43,731 nt of DNA, taken from an uncultured Porphyromonadaceae bacterium. GTDB lineage: Bacteria > Bacteroidota > Bacteroidia > Bacteroidales > Muribaculaceae. The translations under genes were made by a program, and so were the position numbers. The notes beneath the pieces were generated by a model. The model saw only the letters and a list, made by a program, of their open reading frames with translations, was not told where the DNA came from and made no database searches. This document shows, one piece after another, positions 24,569 to 32,789 of this stretch. The stretch spans positions 1-43,731 of the forward strand of contig CAMWSS010000021.1 in NCBI GenBank assembly GCA_947177035.1, in the 5' to 3' direction. Numbering within the stretch: position 1 is the first letter of the stretch; each line of letters opens with the position of its first letter.

Positions 24569-26328
24569 AACACCTCTATATCATTGCGGCAATGACGACC
24601 GCATCGCTGCTGACAGCCGAGGCCCAGGAACTGAACTCGGAATTCACGGTGACACACCAGGTTGTGCCCGAAGAACAGGCCGCCACCCGACTGCAACTGC
24701 TCCCTTCGATCGCGCTCCGGCCTGTCGACGCAGGCCGTCTGCCCGCTTCGACCCTGCTCGGCCGGACCGCACTAATGCCGGTCACCGCCGGACTCGAACC
24801 GGCGCCGTGGCAGACAAGCCTGGCCCGGTGGCCCTGGCGCGGATATGCCCAGCTGGCCTATGGACCGGCCTACAACCTCGACGCATCGGCCGGATATCGC
24901 GTGGCCGACAGCGAAACCTTCAGCCTCGACGCATTCATGCAGTTCAACGGATTCAAATACTCCAGCAAACACCCCGACCGCTCATATCGGGTCTATGGAC
25001 CGCAGCGCCTGTGGCGTGACTCATTCACCGCCGGATTCCGGTCGGCATGGACTCCCATGCGCAACGCATCACTCAAACTGGGCGGCCACTACAACTTCTC
25101 GGCCCACAACATACCGATGCCCGTGGTCGACCTCTCCCTCCCCGTGCCCGGACCGTTTGCCGACCCGGAACTCTGCACCATCAACCGCAACTTCGTCAAC
25201 CACAACGGCGTCGCACTCTCGACCGAATGGCGCCACGCCGTCAGCGGCAAATTCTCCTACTCCGCCGGAGCCAGCTATGGACTGACAGCCTTCAGCCGCT
25301 ACCCCGACGCTCCTCACGAAAACCGCGGATCGATCTCGGCCGGACTGCGATATGACCACGGACGCCGCTCGCACTGGATGATGGACATCTCCGCCCTCTG
25401 GATCAGCGTCGACGGATTCGGCCACAAGGGAGTGCTGTCGTTCGCCCCGCGCTATCAGCTGACCCTCAGCCACTTCAGCGCCTCGATCGGCTTCAAGGCC
25501 GACTTCCGCATGGGCAACGTCAAAAACATGAGCATCAGACCCGACATAACCAACAACTATGTCACCACCGTCGGCTGGCTCTATCCGCAAATCGACCTGC
25601 GCTGGCGCCCATCGGCCAAATTCACCCTCTGGGGACGCACCGACGGACGCACCGACGCCAACTCACTGGCCGCACTCTTCGAAGCTCAGCCCTACAACTA
25701 CCCCGCCAACTACTCGCCCGTGACATACTGGAACGACGACGCCCCTCAGACCATACGCGAACCGCTCGCCTACTCACGCATCTACAACTTCGAGACCGGC
25801 ATGACCATCGGCCCGTGGTGCGGAGCCTCGATCACCGCGTTCGCCGGATTCTACATGGCCTCCGACTGGCTCATGCCCGGCCTCCGCACCGGCTACTGGG
25901 AGGAACACGACGTTGCCGGCGGACTCTACGGCATCGCCCTCGACTACTCCTATCGCAGCTACATTGCGATCAAAGCCAAAGTGGAACTCTCGTCGGCCGA
26001 CGACGGCGACTATGACTCAGGCTACTACCTCTGGCGCGACCACGCGCGCATGGACCTTACCCTCAGCGCGTCGTCACGACCGATCAGACCGCTGGCCCTC
26101 AACGCCTCATTCCACCTGCGCACCGGCCGGCAGAAACAACTGCCCGGCGACGCCAGCCAGAACCTGGGCAACATCCGCGACCTCGACGCATCGGCCGCCT
26201 ACGACATCACCGACCGCTGGACAGTGTCGCTGCGCGGCGAAAACCTTCTGAACCACCGTTACTACCTCGGACCGGCAATCCCCTCACAAGGAATCCGATT
26301 CATGGCCGGAGCAACATATAAATTCTAA
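24565..26328 (+). CDS. Outer-membrane beta-barrel protein, TonB-dependent receptor-like without plug
   Basis: The 587-residue protein has a signal peptide (to about residue 20, 'SLLTAEAQ'). A short N-terminal region is followed by alternating amphipathic strands to the end ('YAQLAYGPAYNLDASAGYRV', 'NASFHLRTGRQKQLPG', 'RWTVSLRGENLLNHRYYL'), closing with 'GATYKF' and a terminal Phe. The last 120 residues resemble the C-terminal strands of TonB-dependent receptors ('LLNHRYY'), but no plug domain or TonB box is present and the length is too short for one. Start overlaps the TPR gene stop by 4 nt (ATGA). It probably forms a membrane complex with the TPR protein. Confidence 0.85.
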   Translation: MKHLYIIAAMTTASLLTAEAQELNSEFTVTHQVVPEEQAATRLQLLPSIALRPVDAGRLPASTLLGRTALMPVTAGLEPAPWQTSLARWPWRGYAQLAYGPAYNLDASAGYRVADSETFSLDAFMQFNGFKYSSKHPDRSYRVYGPQRLWRDSFTAGFRSAWTPMRNASLKLGGHYNFSAHNIPMPVVDLSLPVPGPFADPELCTINRNFVNHNGVALSTEWRHAVSGKFSYSAGASYGLTAFSRYPDAPHENRGSISAGLRYDHGRRSHWMMDISALWISVDGFGHKGVLSFAPRYQLTLSHFSASIGFKADFRMGNVKNMSIRPDITNNYVTTVGWLYPQIDLRWRPSAKFTLWGRTDGRTDANSLAALFEAQPYNYPANYSPVTYWNDDAPQTIREPLAYSRIYNFETGMTIGPWCGASITAFAGFYMASDWLMPGLRTGYWEEHDVAGGLYGIALDYSYRSYIAIKAKVELSSADDGDYDSGYYLWRDHARMDLTLSASSRPIRPLALNASFHLRTGRQKQLPGDASQNLGNIRDLDASAAYDITDRWTVSLRGENLLNHRYYLGPAIPSQGIRFMAGATYKF

Positions 26329-26345
26329 GCACGGACAACAACCAG

Positions 26346-26999
26346 ATGAAAGAAATAAACTTTGCAGAAACAGACTCACTGATGAGTCAATACGTCATGG
26401 AATTGCGCAACGTTGAAATCCAGGGCGACATGCTCAGATTCCGGCGCAACCTCGAACGCATCGGCGAACTGATGGCATATGAAATCTCAAAATCCATGCG
26501 CTACAAGACCATCGACGTGACAACCCCGCTGGCAACAGCCCCGGCACGCGTGATCGACGAAAAAGTGGTGCTCGCCACCATATTCCGCGCCGGAGTGCCG
26601 TTCCACCAGGGCTTCCTCAACTACTTCGACCACGCCGAAAACGCATTCGTCTCCGCCTACCGGAAATATAAAGAAAAAGAAAACTTCGACGTGTTCATCG
26701 AATACATAGCCTCGCCGCGCCTCGACGGAAAAACAGTGATCATCGCCGATCCGATGCTCGCCACCGGCACCTCGATGGAACTGAGCTACCGCGCGCTGCT
26801 GACCAAAGGCGAACCCGCCCACATACACGTGGCCTCGGTCATCGCCTCGCGCCAGGCCGTCGACTACGTCAAAAGCGTTTTTCCCGCCGACAAGACCACG
26901 ATCTGGACCGCCGCGATCGACCCCGAAATCAATTCCCACTCCTACATAATCCCCGGACTGGGCGACGCCGGCGACCTCGCCTACGGCACCAAAGAATAA
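26346..26999 (+). CDS. upp: Uracil phosphoribosyltransferase
   Basis: Converts uracil and PRPP to UMP in pyrimidine salvage. The 217-residue length is normal. The PRPP-binding loop 'VIIADPMLATGTSMEL' (about 134-149), the conserved 'TIFRAGVPFHQGFL' (about 79-92) and the uracil-binding C-terminus 'YIIPGLGDAGDLAYGT' are all intact. It starts 17 nt after the barrel protein gene and is probably cotranscribed with it, though the functions look unrelated. Confidence 0.96.
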   Translation: MKEINFAETDSLMSQYVMELRNVEIQGDMLRFRRNLERIGELMAYEISKSMRYKTIDVTTPLATAPARVIDEKVVLATIFRAGVPFHQGFLNYFDHAENAFVSAYRKYKEKENFDVFIEYIASPRLDGKTVIIADPMLATGTSMELSYRALLTKGEPAHIHVASVIASRQAVDYVKSVFPADKTTIWTAAIDPEINSHSYIIPGLGDAGDLAYGTKE

Positions 27000-27084
27000 A
27001 CGCAAAGTTTGACAAAACCGTCACATTATGTGCCATATTGGCGAATTTAAGCGCCCCTATCAAGAGTTTGCGCTGAAAAATTCG

Positions 27085-27092
27085 TAACTTTG
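27085..27092 (+). promoter_or_regulatory. -7 box of the seven-gene operon
   Basis: TAACTTTG matches the -7 consensus and leaves a leader of about 32 nt before the ATG at 27128. A TTTG at 27067-27070 is only 14 nt upstream, too close for the usual 20, so the -33 element is unclear. The 128-nt gap after upp shows nothing else. Confidence 0.6.
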
Positions 27093-27127
27093 CATTTCGG
27101 AATCAACCAATCAACACAACCAACGAA

Positions 27128-27856
27128 ATGAACTACGTCATTCTTGCAGCCGGACTTGGATCCCGCTTCTCTCGCGAAGGCGAAAAGAACCCCAAGCCGC
27201 TCGTCAGCATTATGGGACAGCCGATGATCGGACGCCTCATCAAAGTGCTCATGAGCTGCAATGCAGAACAGATATACATCGTGGCCAACAGCCGCATGCC
27301 CGAACTCGTGGACTATCTCGACGGACTCAAAGCCGAAGGATACCCGCTGCACGTGCGCCCGATCGTGAGCGACAACTCATACTACAGCCTCTCCGAAGCC
27401 TGCAAAGGAGTGGAAGGCCGGTTCATCGCCATGACCGTCGACGCCATCTTCCCGATCGCCGAATTCCGCGAATATGCCGCCGCGGTCGAAAAAATGCCCG
27501 ACTCCGACGTGATGATGGGCCTGACACGCTTCGTCGACGACGAAAGCCCCCTCTGGGCCAGACTCGCCACTGACGGATCGGAAGTCGTGGACTACCGCTA
27601 TGGAGGCGAACCGTTCGCCGGCGACATGATCGTCTCGGCCGGACTCTATGGCCTGACCCCAAAAGCAATGGAATTCGTGGCCGCCAGAAAGCAATACCCC
27701 GAATCGCTGAGCGACTTCCAGCGCATACTCGCCGCCGAAAGCCCGCTCAAAGTCAGAATCTTTGAATTCAGCAAAGCGCTCGACGTCGACTGCGGCCACG
27801 ACCGCGAAGTGGCCGAAGCGTTTCTCCGCGAAATAAACGGCGAAGAATATGTTTGA
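27128..27856 (+). CDS. Sugar/polyol-phosphate nucleotidyltransferase (probably CTP-dependent)
   Basis: The 242-residue protein has the nucleotidyltransferase GT-A fold: 'VILAAGLGSRF' (residues 4-14), the downstream lysine in 'KNPKPLVSIMGQPMI', and a metal-site Asp in 'MTVDAIFP' near 103. This is the arrangement of phosphocholine or inositol-1-phosphate cytidylyltransferases (GxGxR...KPK). The next gene, overlapping by 8 nt, is a CDP-alcohol phosphatidyltransferase. The pair looks like the two halves of the fused IPCT/DIPPS enzyme of thermophiles, so I infer it makes a CDP-activated small alcohol. Nucleotide preference is inferred from this neighbour. Confidence 0.85.
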   Translation: MNYVILAAGLGSRFSREGEKNPKPLVSIMGQPMIGRLIKVLMSCNAEQIYIVANSRMPELVDYLDGLKAEGYPLHVRPIVSDNSYYSLSEACKGVEGRFIAMTVDAIFPIAEFREYAAAVEKMPDSDVMMGLTRFVDDESPLWARLATDGSEVVDYRYGGEPFAGDMIVSAGLYGLTPKAMEFVAARKQYPESLSDFQRILAAESPLKVRIFEFSKALDVDCGHDREVAEAFLREINGEEYV

Positions 27857-28790
27857 ATCGCTGAAAGCCGAATACCGGTCATCGCTGAAATCCGCCGACA
27901 CGGAAGAAAACATCGACCTGGCCTTCTATCGCCCGATCGGATTCGCCTGGGCGTGCCTGTTCCGCAAACTCGGCATCACGCCCAACGCCGTCACAATCGC
28001 ATCGATATTCATCGGCGTGGCCGCAGGTATATGCTTCTATCCGGCCGACATCTGGATCAACCTGCTCGGAATGCTGCTCCTGATATGGGCCAACTCATAC
28101 GACAGCGCCGACGGCCAGCTGGCTCGACTGACAAAACAATACTCGCGGATCGGACGAATCCTCGACGGAGTGTCGGGCGACTTCTGGTTCGCCAGCATAT
28201 ACATCGCCATCGCCCTGCGCACCAACGCCACCGTGCCATTCTTCATGGAACACCAGTGGGTCATCTGGGCCGTGGCGGTCGCCGCCGGACTCTGCCATGC
28301 CAAACAGGCCGCCGCTGCCGACTACTACCGCCAGTTCCACCTCTTCTTCCTCAAAGGAGCCGCCGGAAGCGAACTCGACTCATCGGCCCAACTGAAAGAA
28401 GACCTTGAACGACTCAAAGCCGAAGGCGCAAACCCGTTCCGGCGCATAGCGCTCTCCACATACTACGGCTACACCCGCCAACAGGAACAATTCACCCCCG
28501 CCATGCAGCGGCTCCGTGACCACATGCGCGCCGACTACCCCGACGGCCAGGTGCCCGAACCCGTGCGTCAGGAATTCCTCAGGCTCAGCTTCCCGCTCTG
28601 CAAATGGGAAAACTTCATGACATTCAACTGGCGCACCATCTTCCTGTTCGCCTCGCTGCTGGCAGGCTCACCGTGGCTCTACTTCGCCGCGGAACTGACA
28701 GTGTTCAACGTCGTGCTCATCATCACCCGAAGCCGCCACGAACGCCTCTGTGCCACAGTGCTTAACTCCCTCAAATCAGCATCAAAATGA
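27849..28790 (+). CDS. CDP-alcohol phosphatidyltransferase-family membrane enzyme
   Basis: The 313-residue protein has several hydrophobic segments (about 62-80, 110-130, 258-285). The signature reads 'DSADGQLAR', eight residues, 'GRILDGVSGD', close to D-x2-DG-x2-AR-x8-G-x3-D-x3-D. The last Asp is displaced by one residue (Gly at the expected spot), a deviation worth noting. The family transfers a phosphate-linked alcohol from a CDP carrier to an acceptor alcohol at the membrane. A basic cytoplasmic N-terminus and a long soluble insert (about 170-245) are larger than in phosphatidylglycerol-phosphate synthases. It overlaps both neighbours (8 nt and 4 nt), so it is tightly coupled to the nucleotidyltransferase. 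Confidence 0.88.
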   Translation: MFESLKAEYRSSLKSADTEENIDLAFYRPIGFAWACLFRKLGITPNAVTIASIFIGVAAGICFYPADIWINLLGMLLLIWANSYDSADGQLARLTKQYSRIGRILDGVSGDFWFASIYIAIALRTNATVPFFMEHQWVIWAVAVAAGLCHAKQAAAADYYRQFHLFFLKGAAGSELDSSAQLKEDLERLKAEGANPFRRIALSTYYGYTRQQEQFTPAMQRLRDHMRADYPDGQVPEPVRQEFLRLSFPLCKWENFMTFNWRTIFLFASLLAGSPWLYFAAELTVFNVVLIITRSRHERLCATVLNSLKSASK

Positions 28791-29875
28791 ACCAAGACGA
28801 ACGTCTCATAAAAGTAGGAATAACCCACGGCGACATAAACGGCATCGGATATGAGGTGATCATCAAGGCGCTTGAGGATCCGGCCATGCTCGACCTGTTC
28901 ACCCCCGTCATCTATGGCTCGGCCAAAATCTGGGCATACTACCGGCGCGGAATGGGACTGCCCGCCGTCAACCTGAACATCGTGGACTCAGCCGCTGACG
29001 CACGCGACGGAGTCATCAACATCGTCAACGTAATCCCCGAAGACACCCGCGTCGAACCCGGACGCCCATCCGACACATCAGGCGCTGCCGCACGCGCAGC
29101 CCTGCAGGCCGCGGTGGCCGACGCACGCCAGGGCGACGTCGACGTTCTCGTCACCGCCCCCATCAACAAAAGCACGACCCAGTCAGACGAATTCCACTTT
29201 CCCGGCCACACCGAATACCTGGAATCTACCCTCGGCGACGGCGCCAAGGCCCTGATGATACTGTGCAACGACATGGTGCGGGTGGCACTGTGCACCACCC
29301 ACCTCCCGATCAGCGGAATCTCCGGAGCACTCTCCCGCCAGCTGGTGGCCGAAAAACTCCAGCTCTTCTCCGACAGCCTGAAAGCCGACTTCGGAGTGCA
29401 CCACCCTCGCATCGCGGTGCTCGCCCTCAACCCCCACTGCGGCGACTCCGGACTGCTCGGATCCGAAGAAACCGAAATCATCGCCCCAGCCATCGAAGAC
29501 GCACGCGCCAAAAAGATCGACGCATTCGGACCATATGCCGCCGACGGATTCTTCGGCGCAGCCCACTACCGAAAATTCGACGGCGTGCTGGCAATGTATC
29601 ACGACCAGGGACTCGCCCCCCTCAAAGCCCTCGGCATGGACTCGGGAGTAAACCTCACGGCAGGACTGCCAATCGTGCGCACATCGCCCGACCACGGCAC
29701 CGCCCACGACATCGCCGGCAAGAACACGGCCGACGCACAATCGATGAGATGCGCCATCTATGCCGCAATCGACGCCTTCAGAAACCGGGCCCGCGAAGCC
29801 GCTGCAACAGCCGACCCGCTGCCCAAACTCTATGTGGAACGCGGACGCGACAACGTCAAACTCAATCTTGAATAA
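28787..29875 (+). CDS. pdxA: 4-hydroxythreonine-4-phosphate dehydrogenase
   Basis: The 362-residue protein opens 'VGITHGDINGIGYEVI' (residues 8-23), the PdxA variant of 'GDPxGIGPE'. The substrate and metal region 'VTAPINKSTTQ' and 'FPGHTEYLES' follows, then metal-binding His in 'CTTHLPI' and 'AMYHDQGLAPLKALGM', and the terminal 'SPDHGTAHDIAGK'. It oxidises 4-phosphohydroxy-threonine in pyridoxal phosphate synthesis. Its start overlaps the preceding gene by ATGA. Some PdxA relatives act on other hydroxy-acid phosphates, so the operon context leaves open a different substrate. Confidence 0.93.
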   Translation: MNQDERLIKVGITHGDINGIGYEVIIKALEDPAMLDLFTPVIYGSAKIWAYYRRGMGLPAVNLNIVDSAADARDGVINIVNVIPEDTRVEPGRPSDTSGAAARAALQAAVADARQGDVDVLVTAPINKSTTQSDEFHFPGHTEYLESTLGDGAKALMILCNDMVRVALCTTHLPISGISGALSRQLVAEKLQLFSDSLKADFGVHHPRIAVLALNPHCGDSGLLGSEETEIIAPAIEDARAKKIDAFGPYAADGFFGAAHYRKFDGVLAMYHDQGLAPLKALGMDSGVNLTAGLPIVRTSPDHGTAHDIAGKNTADAQSMRCAIYAAIDAFRNRAREAAATADPLPKLYVERGRDNVKLNLE

Positions 29876-30737
29876 CTACCGTATAGCCGCAATCCTGAGA
29901 TCGCCGGCCTACTCCCCGAACCACATCGGAGCCGACGCCCAGATCCTCATGGCCGTGTGCGCGCGCCTGCGCAAGCGCGGACGCGAAGTAGCGGTGTATA
30001 GCGAACCCGAACTGCAAAACGGCGACGTCGGCGAAAACATCGTGCTGAGCATGTGTCGCGACCGACGCTCGATCGAAATCCTCAGGCAGATGGAAGACTC
30101 AGGCGCGCTGATCGTCAACTCTCCCTATGGAATCGAAAACTGCAAACGCGGAATCATGGCGCCGCTGCTCACCCAGGCCGGAGTCGGATACGTGGACTCC
30201 ATAACAGTCGAAACAGACCGGCTGGTCACCGACGTCATCGCCAACGCAGGCATGAGCCGATGCTGGGTGAAAAGAGCAGACTTCCACTCAATGCACAAAG
30301 AAGACATCACCTTCGCGCGCGACCCGCGCGAAGCCCAGCGAGTGCTTCAGGAATACTTCCTCCGCGACATCCGCTCGGCAGTCATCGAACGCCACATCGA
30401 CGGCAACCTGGTGAAATTCTACGGCGTGCGCTCAACCGACTTCTTTCACTACTATTACCCGGCCGGAGCCGACGCCAAAGGCGAAAACCTCCCGCCGGTC
30501 TACAATTTTTCGACCGACGAACTGAAACAGAACGCCGCCAGGGCTGCCGACGTGCTCGGCATCGACATCTATGGCGGCGACTGCATCGTGGCCCCGACCG
30601 GACAGATAACAATAATCAACTTCAACGACTGGCCAAGCTTCTCGACATGCAGCGACGAAGCGGCGCCGGCGATCGCATCAGTAATCCTGTCGAAAATAAA
30701 ACAAAAATTTAACGTAAGGAGGAAAAACCGTCAATGA
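29868..30737 (+). CDS. ATP-grasp-like protein of unknown substrate
   Basis: Read from TTG 29868 the protein is 289 residues ('NNYRIAAILRSPAYSPNHIG'); this start overlaps the pdxA stop by 8 nt, as is usual in this operon. An in-frame ATG at 29832 would add 12 residues lying inside pdxA. A Rossmann-like N-domain is followed by what look like ATP-grasp elements: a lysine strand 'CWVKRADFHS', a strand 'AVIERHIDGNLVKFYGV' and the metal-binding end 'GIDIYGGDCIV...ITIINFNDWPSF' with Asp and Asn ligands. ATP-grasp enzymes join a carboxylate to an amine or other nucleophile through an acyl phosphate. What it joins is unknown. Confidence 0.7.
   Translation: MNNYRIAAILRSPAYSPNHIGADAQILMAVCARLRKRGREVAVYSEPELQNGDVGENIVLSMCRDRRSIEILRQMEDSGALIVNSPYGIENCKRGIMAPLLTQAGVGYVDSITVETDRLVTDVIANAGMSRCWVKRADFHSMHKEDITFARDPREAQRVLQEYFLRDIRSAVIERHIDGNLVKFYGVRSTDFFHYYYPAGADAKGENLPPVYNFSTDELKQNAARAADVLGIDIYGGDCIVAPTGQITIINFNDWPSFSTCSDEAAPAIASVILSKIKQKFNVRRKNRQ
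30716..30722 (+). promoter_or_regulatory. Strong Shine-Dalgarno site (AAGGAGG)
   Basis: AAGGAGG lies 11 nt before the ATG at 30734, within the last codons of the ATP-grasp-like gene. It fully complements the 16S rRNA tail. Most genes in this window have no such site, in keeping with Bacteroidetes ribosomes that hide their anti-SD, so its presence here stands out. Confidence 0.7.
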
Positions 30738-31585
30738 CAGACTACGAAAAATATCAAGTCCGCCCCGACGTGCTCAACACCGACGACATCATGAACATAA
30801 TCAAGCCGCTGGACGGACACCCGCGGCTTGCAAACGCTCTTATCCGACTGCTAAGCCTCGACAAAGTCAACCGCGCGCACGGAGCCTGCTGCGACACTCC
30901 GGGAGCCAGATTCACCGAAAGGCTACTGTTCGAACAATTCAACAACACGCTCCGCATCGACGGACAGGAAACGCTCGACAACCTGCCCCAGGGACCGTTC
31001 ATAACGGTCAGCAACCACCCGTTCGGAGCGCTCGACGGAATCGTGCTCATACACCTGATCGCTTCACGCAGGCCCGAATTCAAAGTCATGGTCAACATGT
31101 TTCTGAACCACATATCGGCCATGCGCCCCAACTTCATCGCGGTCGACCCCATGGCGCAGAACGACCCCGCAAAAAGAGCGGTCAGCGTCAACGGCATACG
31201 CCAGGCCCTCCGGCAGCTACAGCAAGGCGAACCGGTCGGCTTCTTCCCGGCCGGAGCGATGAGCAAGATCGACTGGCGCGGCCGGCTTCAGGACCGCCCG
31301 TGGCAAGACTCCGTGCTCCAGATAATCTATCGCGCCGGAGTGCCCGTGATCCCGATCTATTTCCACGGAAGCAACTCCTGGTGGTTCAACCTGCTCGGCC
31401 ACATCTGCTGGCCGGCACGCACACTCTGCCTCCCATCCGAAGTGTTCCGCAAAAACGGAAAAGAGATCCACGTCAGCGTCGGACGCCCGATCACGGTCAG
31501 CGAACAGATGCTCCACCACGGATCGCCACGCGAACTGGGCGACTTTCTCCGGGCCAGAACATACGAACTGCGCAACCTAAAGTGA
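30734..31585 (+). CDS. PlsC/hemolysin-type acyltransferase
   Basis: The 283-residue protein carries the acyltransferase block 'ITVSNHPFGALDGIVL' (His at about residue 95, Asp six residues later) and 'GFFPAGAMSKID' (about 172), the form taken by the FPEGTRS motif in the hemolysin/OlsB-like branch. It probably transfers an acyl chain from acyl-ACP onto a lysolipid or amino-acid lipid at the inner membrane. Bacteroides glycine-lipid (GlsA/GlsB) acyltransferases belong to this wider group, and a link is possible but not shown. It overlaps the preceding stop by 4 nt (ATGA) and is preceded by an unusually strong SD. Confidence 0.87.
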   Translation: MTDYEKYQVRPDVLNTDDIMNIIKPLDGHPRLANALIRLLSLDKVNRAHGACCDTPGARFTERLLFEQFNNTLRIDGQETLDNLPQGPFITVSNHPFGALDGIVLIHLIASRRPEFKVMVNMFLNHISAMRPNFIAVDPMAQNDPAKRAVSVNGIRQALRQLQQGEPVGFFPAGAMSKIDWRGRLQDRPWQDSVLQIIYRAGVPVIPIYFHGSNSWWFNLLGHICWPARTLCLPSEVFRKNGKEIHVSVGRPITVSEQMLHHGSPRELGDFLRARTYELRNLK

Positions 31586-32079
31586 ACAACAGACTCATCT
31601 CCATAATCCGCCACCGCATATGGCTGCTCAAGGCCATGCTCACAAGCCAGCTCTCGGCCTGGGTGGATTTTGGCATGTCGTTCGCCACATTCGCCTGGAT
31701 GGGCTTCAGCGCCTCAGGCGCAGCCGCGGCCGGAGCCATATCGGGCGGCGTCGTCAACTGCGCCCTCAACTACCGCTGGACATTCCGGGCCAGCAAATGC
31801 CCGGTCCTGAACGTAATGATCAAATATGCCATGGTCTGGATCGGATCGCTCCTGCTCAACACATATGGAACCGAATGGCTCAACATCGCATTCACCGACA
31901 ACGCGCTGCTCGACTCATGGGGAGTGGACCGGAACCTGCGCTTCACCGTGGCGCGACTCACCGTGTCGCTGCTCGTGTCGCTGTTCTGGAACATGCTGCT
32001 GCAAAAAACCTTCGTCTACCGCAACGTCAGCTTCGACAAGACCCTGAACCGCATGACCCACCGCCAGCCATTATCCTGA
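31582..32079 (+). CDS. GtrA-family membrane protein
   Basis: GTG at 31582 overlaps the preceding TGA (GTGA) and gives 165 residues beginning 'MNNRLISIIRHRIWLLKAML'; no suitable ATG lies closer, and the open frame upstream is an acyltransferase shadow. Four hydrophobic segments are visible (about 15-35, 42-60, 78-100, 125-145) with the GtrA signature 'GAISGGVVNCALNYRWTF' (about 50-67) and 'LFWNMLLQKTFVYR' (about 136-149). GtrA proteins are thought to move or help process lipid-linked sugars across the inner membrane. In this operon it fits handling of a polar lipid intermediate. Confidence 0.87.
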   Translation: MNNRLISIIRHRIWLLKAMLTSQLSAWVDFGMSFATFAWMGFSASGAAAAGAISGGVVNCALNYRWTFRASKCPVLNVMIKYAMVWIGSLLLNTYGTEWLNIAFTDNALLDSWGVDRNLRFTVARLTVSLLVSLFWNMLLQKTFVYRNVSFDKTLNRMTHRQPLS

Positions 32080-32080
32080 A

Positions 32081-32620
32081 ATGACAAACATAAAGAAAAA
32101 TATACTCGACCTCGCGCGCGACACGGCCGAACAATTCCAGGCCAAAACGAAATTTCCAGTCACCGTCGTGCTCGACAACATCAGATCGCTCAACAACATC
32201 GGATCAATATTCCGATCCTCCGACGCATTCTGCGTGGAAAAAATCCTGCTCTGCGGAATAACGGCCACACCTCCGTCGCCCGAAATCCACAAAACAGCCC
32301 TCGGAGCAGAAATGACTGTGGAATGGAAATACTTCCCCTCCACGATCGAAGCCCTCGACTCGCTCGGACCCGAAGTGACGCTCTGCGCCATCGAACAGGC
32401 CCACGGCAGCATCGCCCTCCAGGAATTCAACGTCGAACCCGGACGCCATTACGCCATCGTGCTCGGACACGAAGTGCATGGCGTGGACCAGGCCGTCGTC
32501 GACCGATGCCACCACTGCATCGAACTGCCGCAATTCGGCACAAAACACTCCCTCAACGTGGCCGTAACTGCCGGCATTGCCATCTGGCACTTCGCTCTTC
32601 CAAATTTTTTTCAGCGATAG
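32081..32620 (+). CDS. SPOUT-class RNA 2'-O-methyltransferase, TrmH family
   Basis: The 179-residue protein starts 1 nt after the GtrA stop. The three SpoU/TrmH motifs are present: 'LDNIRSLNNIGSIFRSSDAF' (about 31-50), 'YAIVLGHEVHGVDQAVVD' (about 125-142) and 'CIELPQFGTKHSLNVAVTAG' (about 147-166), which form the knotted SAM-binding site. These enzymes 2'-O-methylate tRNA or rRNA riboses. The target cannot be assigned. It is short, lacking the N-terminal RNA-binding domain of RlmB, like TrmL/TrmH-type members. Confidence 0.92.
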   Translation: MTNIKKNILDLARDTAEQFQAKTKFPVTVVLDNIRSLNNIGSIFRSSDAFCVEKILLCGITATPPSPEIHKTALGAEMTVEWKYFPSTIEALDSLGPEVTLCAIEQAHGSIALQEFNVEPGRHYAIVLGHEVHGVDQAVVDRCHHCIELPQFGTKHSLNVAVTAGIAIWHFALPNFFQR

Positions 32621-32734
32621 GTTGTTATTTCAAGGCACCCTAAACTGACAATTTATCACTCCACTCAGAAAAATGAACGGGACGCCACGTGTTTGTTCGC
32701 ATTTCGACCAGCGCAGACGACATAATCGCCAACG

Positions 32735-32750
32735 TATGTTTTTAAACATA
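32735..32750. repeat. Short dyad upstream of the small-RNA promoter
   Basis: TATGTTT (32735-32741) and AAACATA (32744-32750) are perfect inverted arms with a TT spacer, ending 3 nt before the -33 element. It has the size and symmetry of a protein-binding operator. The preceding stretch 32621-32734 shows no gene and no clear terminator. Confidence 0.5.
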
Positions 32751-32753
32751 TCA

Positions 32754-32785
32754 CTTGCATTTTGATTTTTTTCGTTGTAACTTTG
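32754..32785 (+). promoter_or_regulatory. Promoter of the candidate small RNA
   Basis: TAACTTTG at 32778-32785 is an exact -7 box, with CTTG at 32754-32757 exactly 20 nt upstream (one mismatch to TTTG). It lies 422 nt before the next gene, with a terminator in between. Confidence 0.65.
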
Positions 32786-32789
32786 ACAT

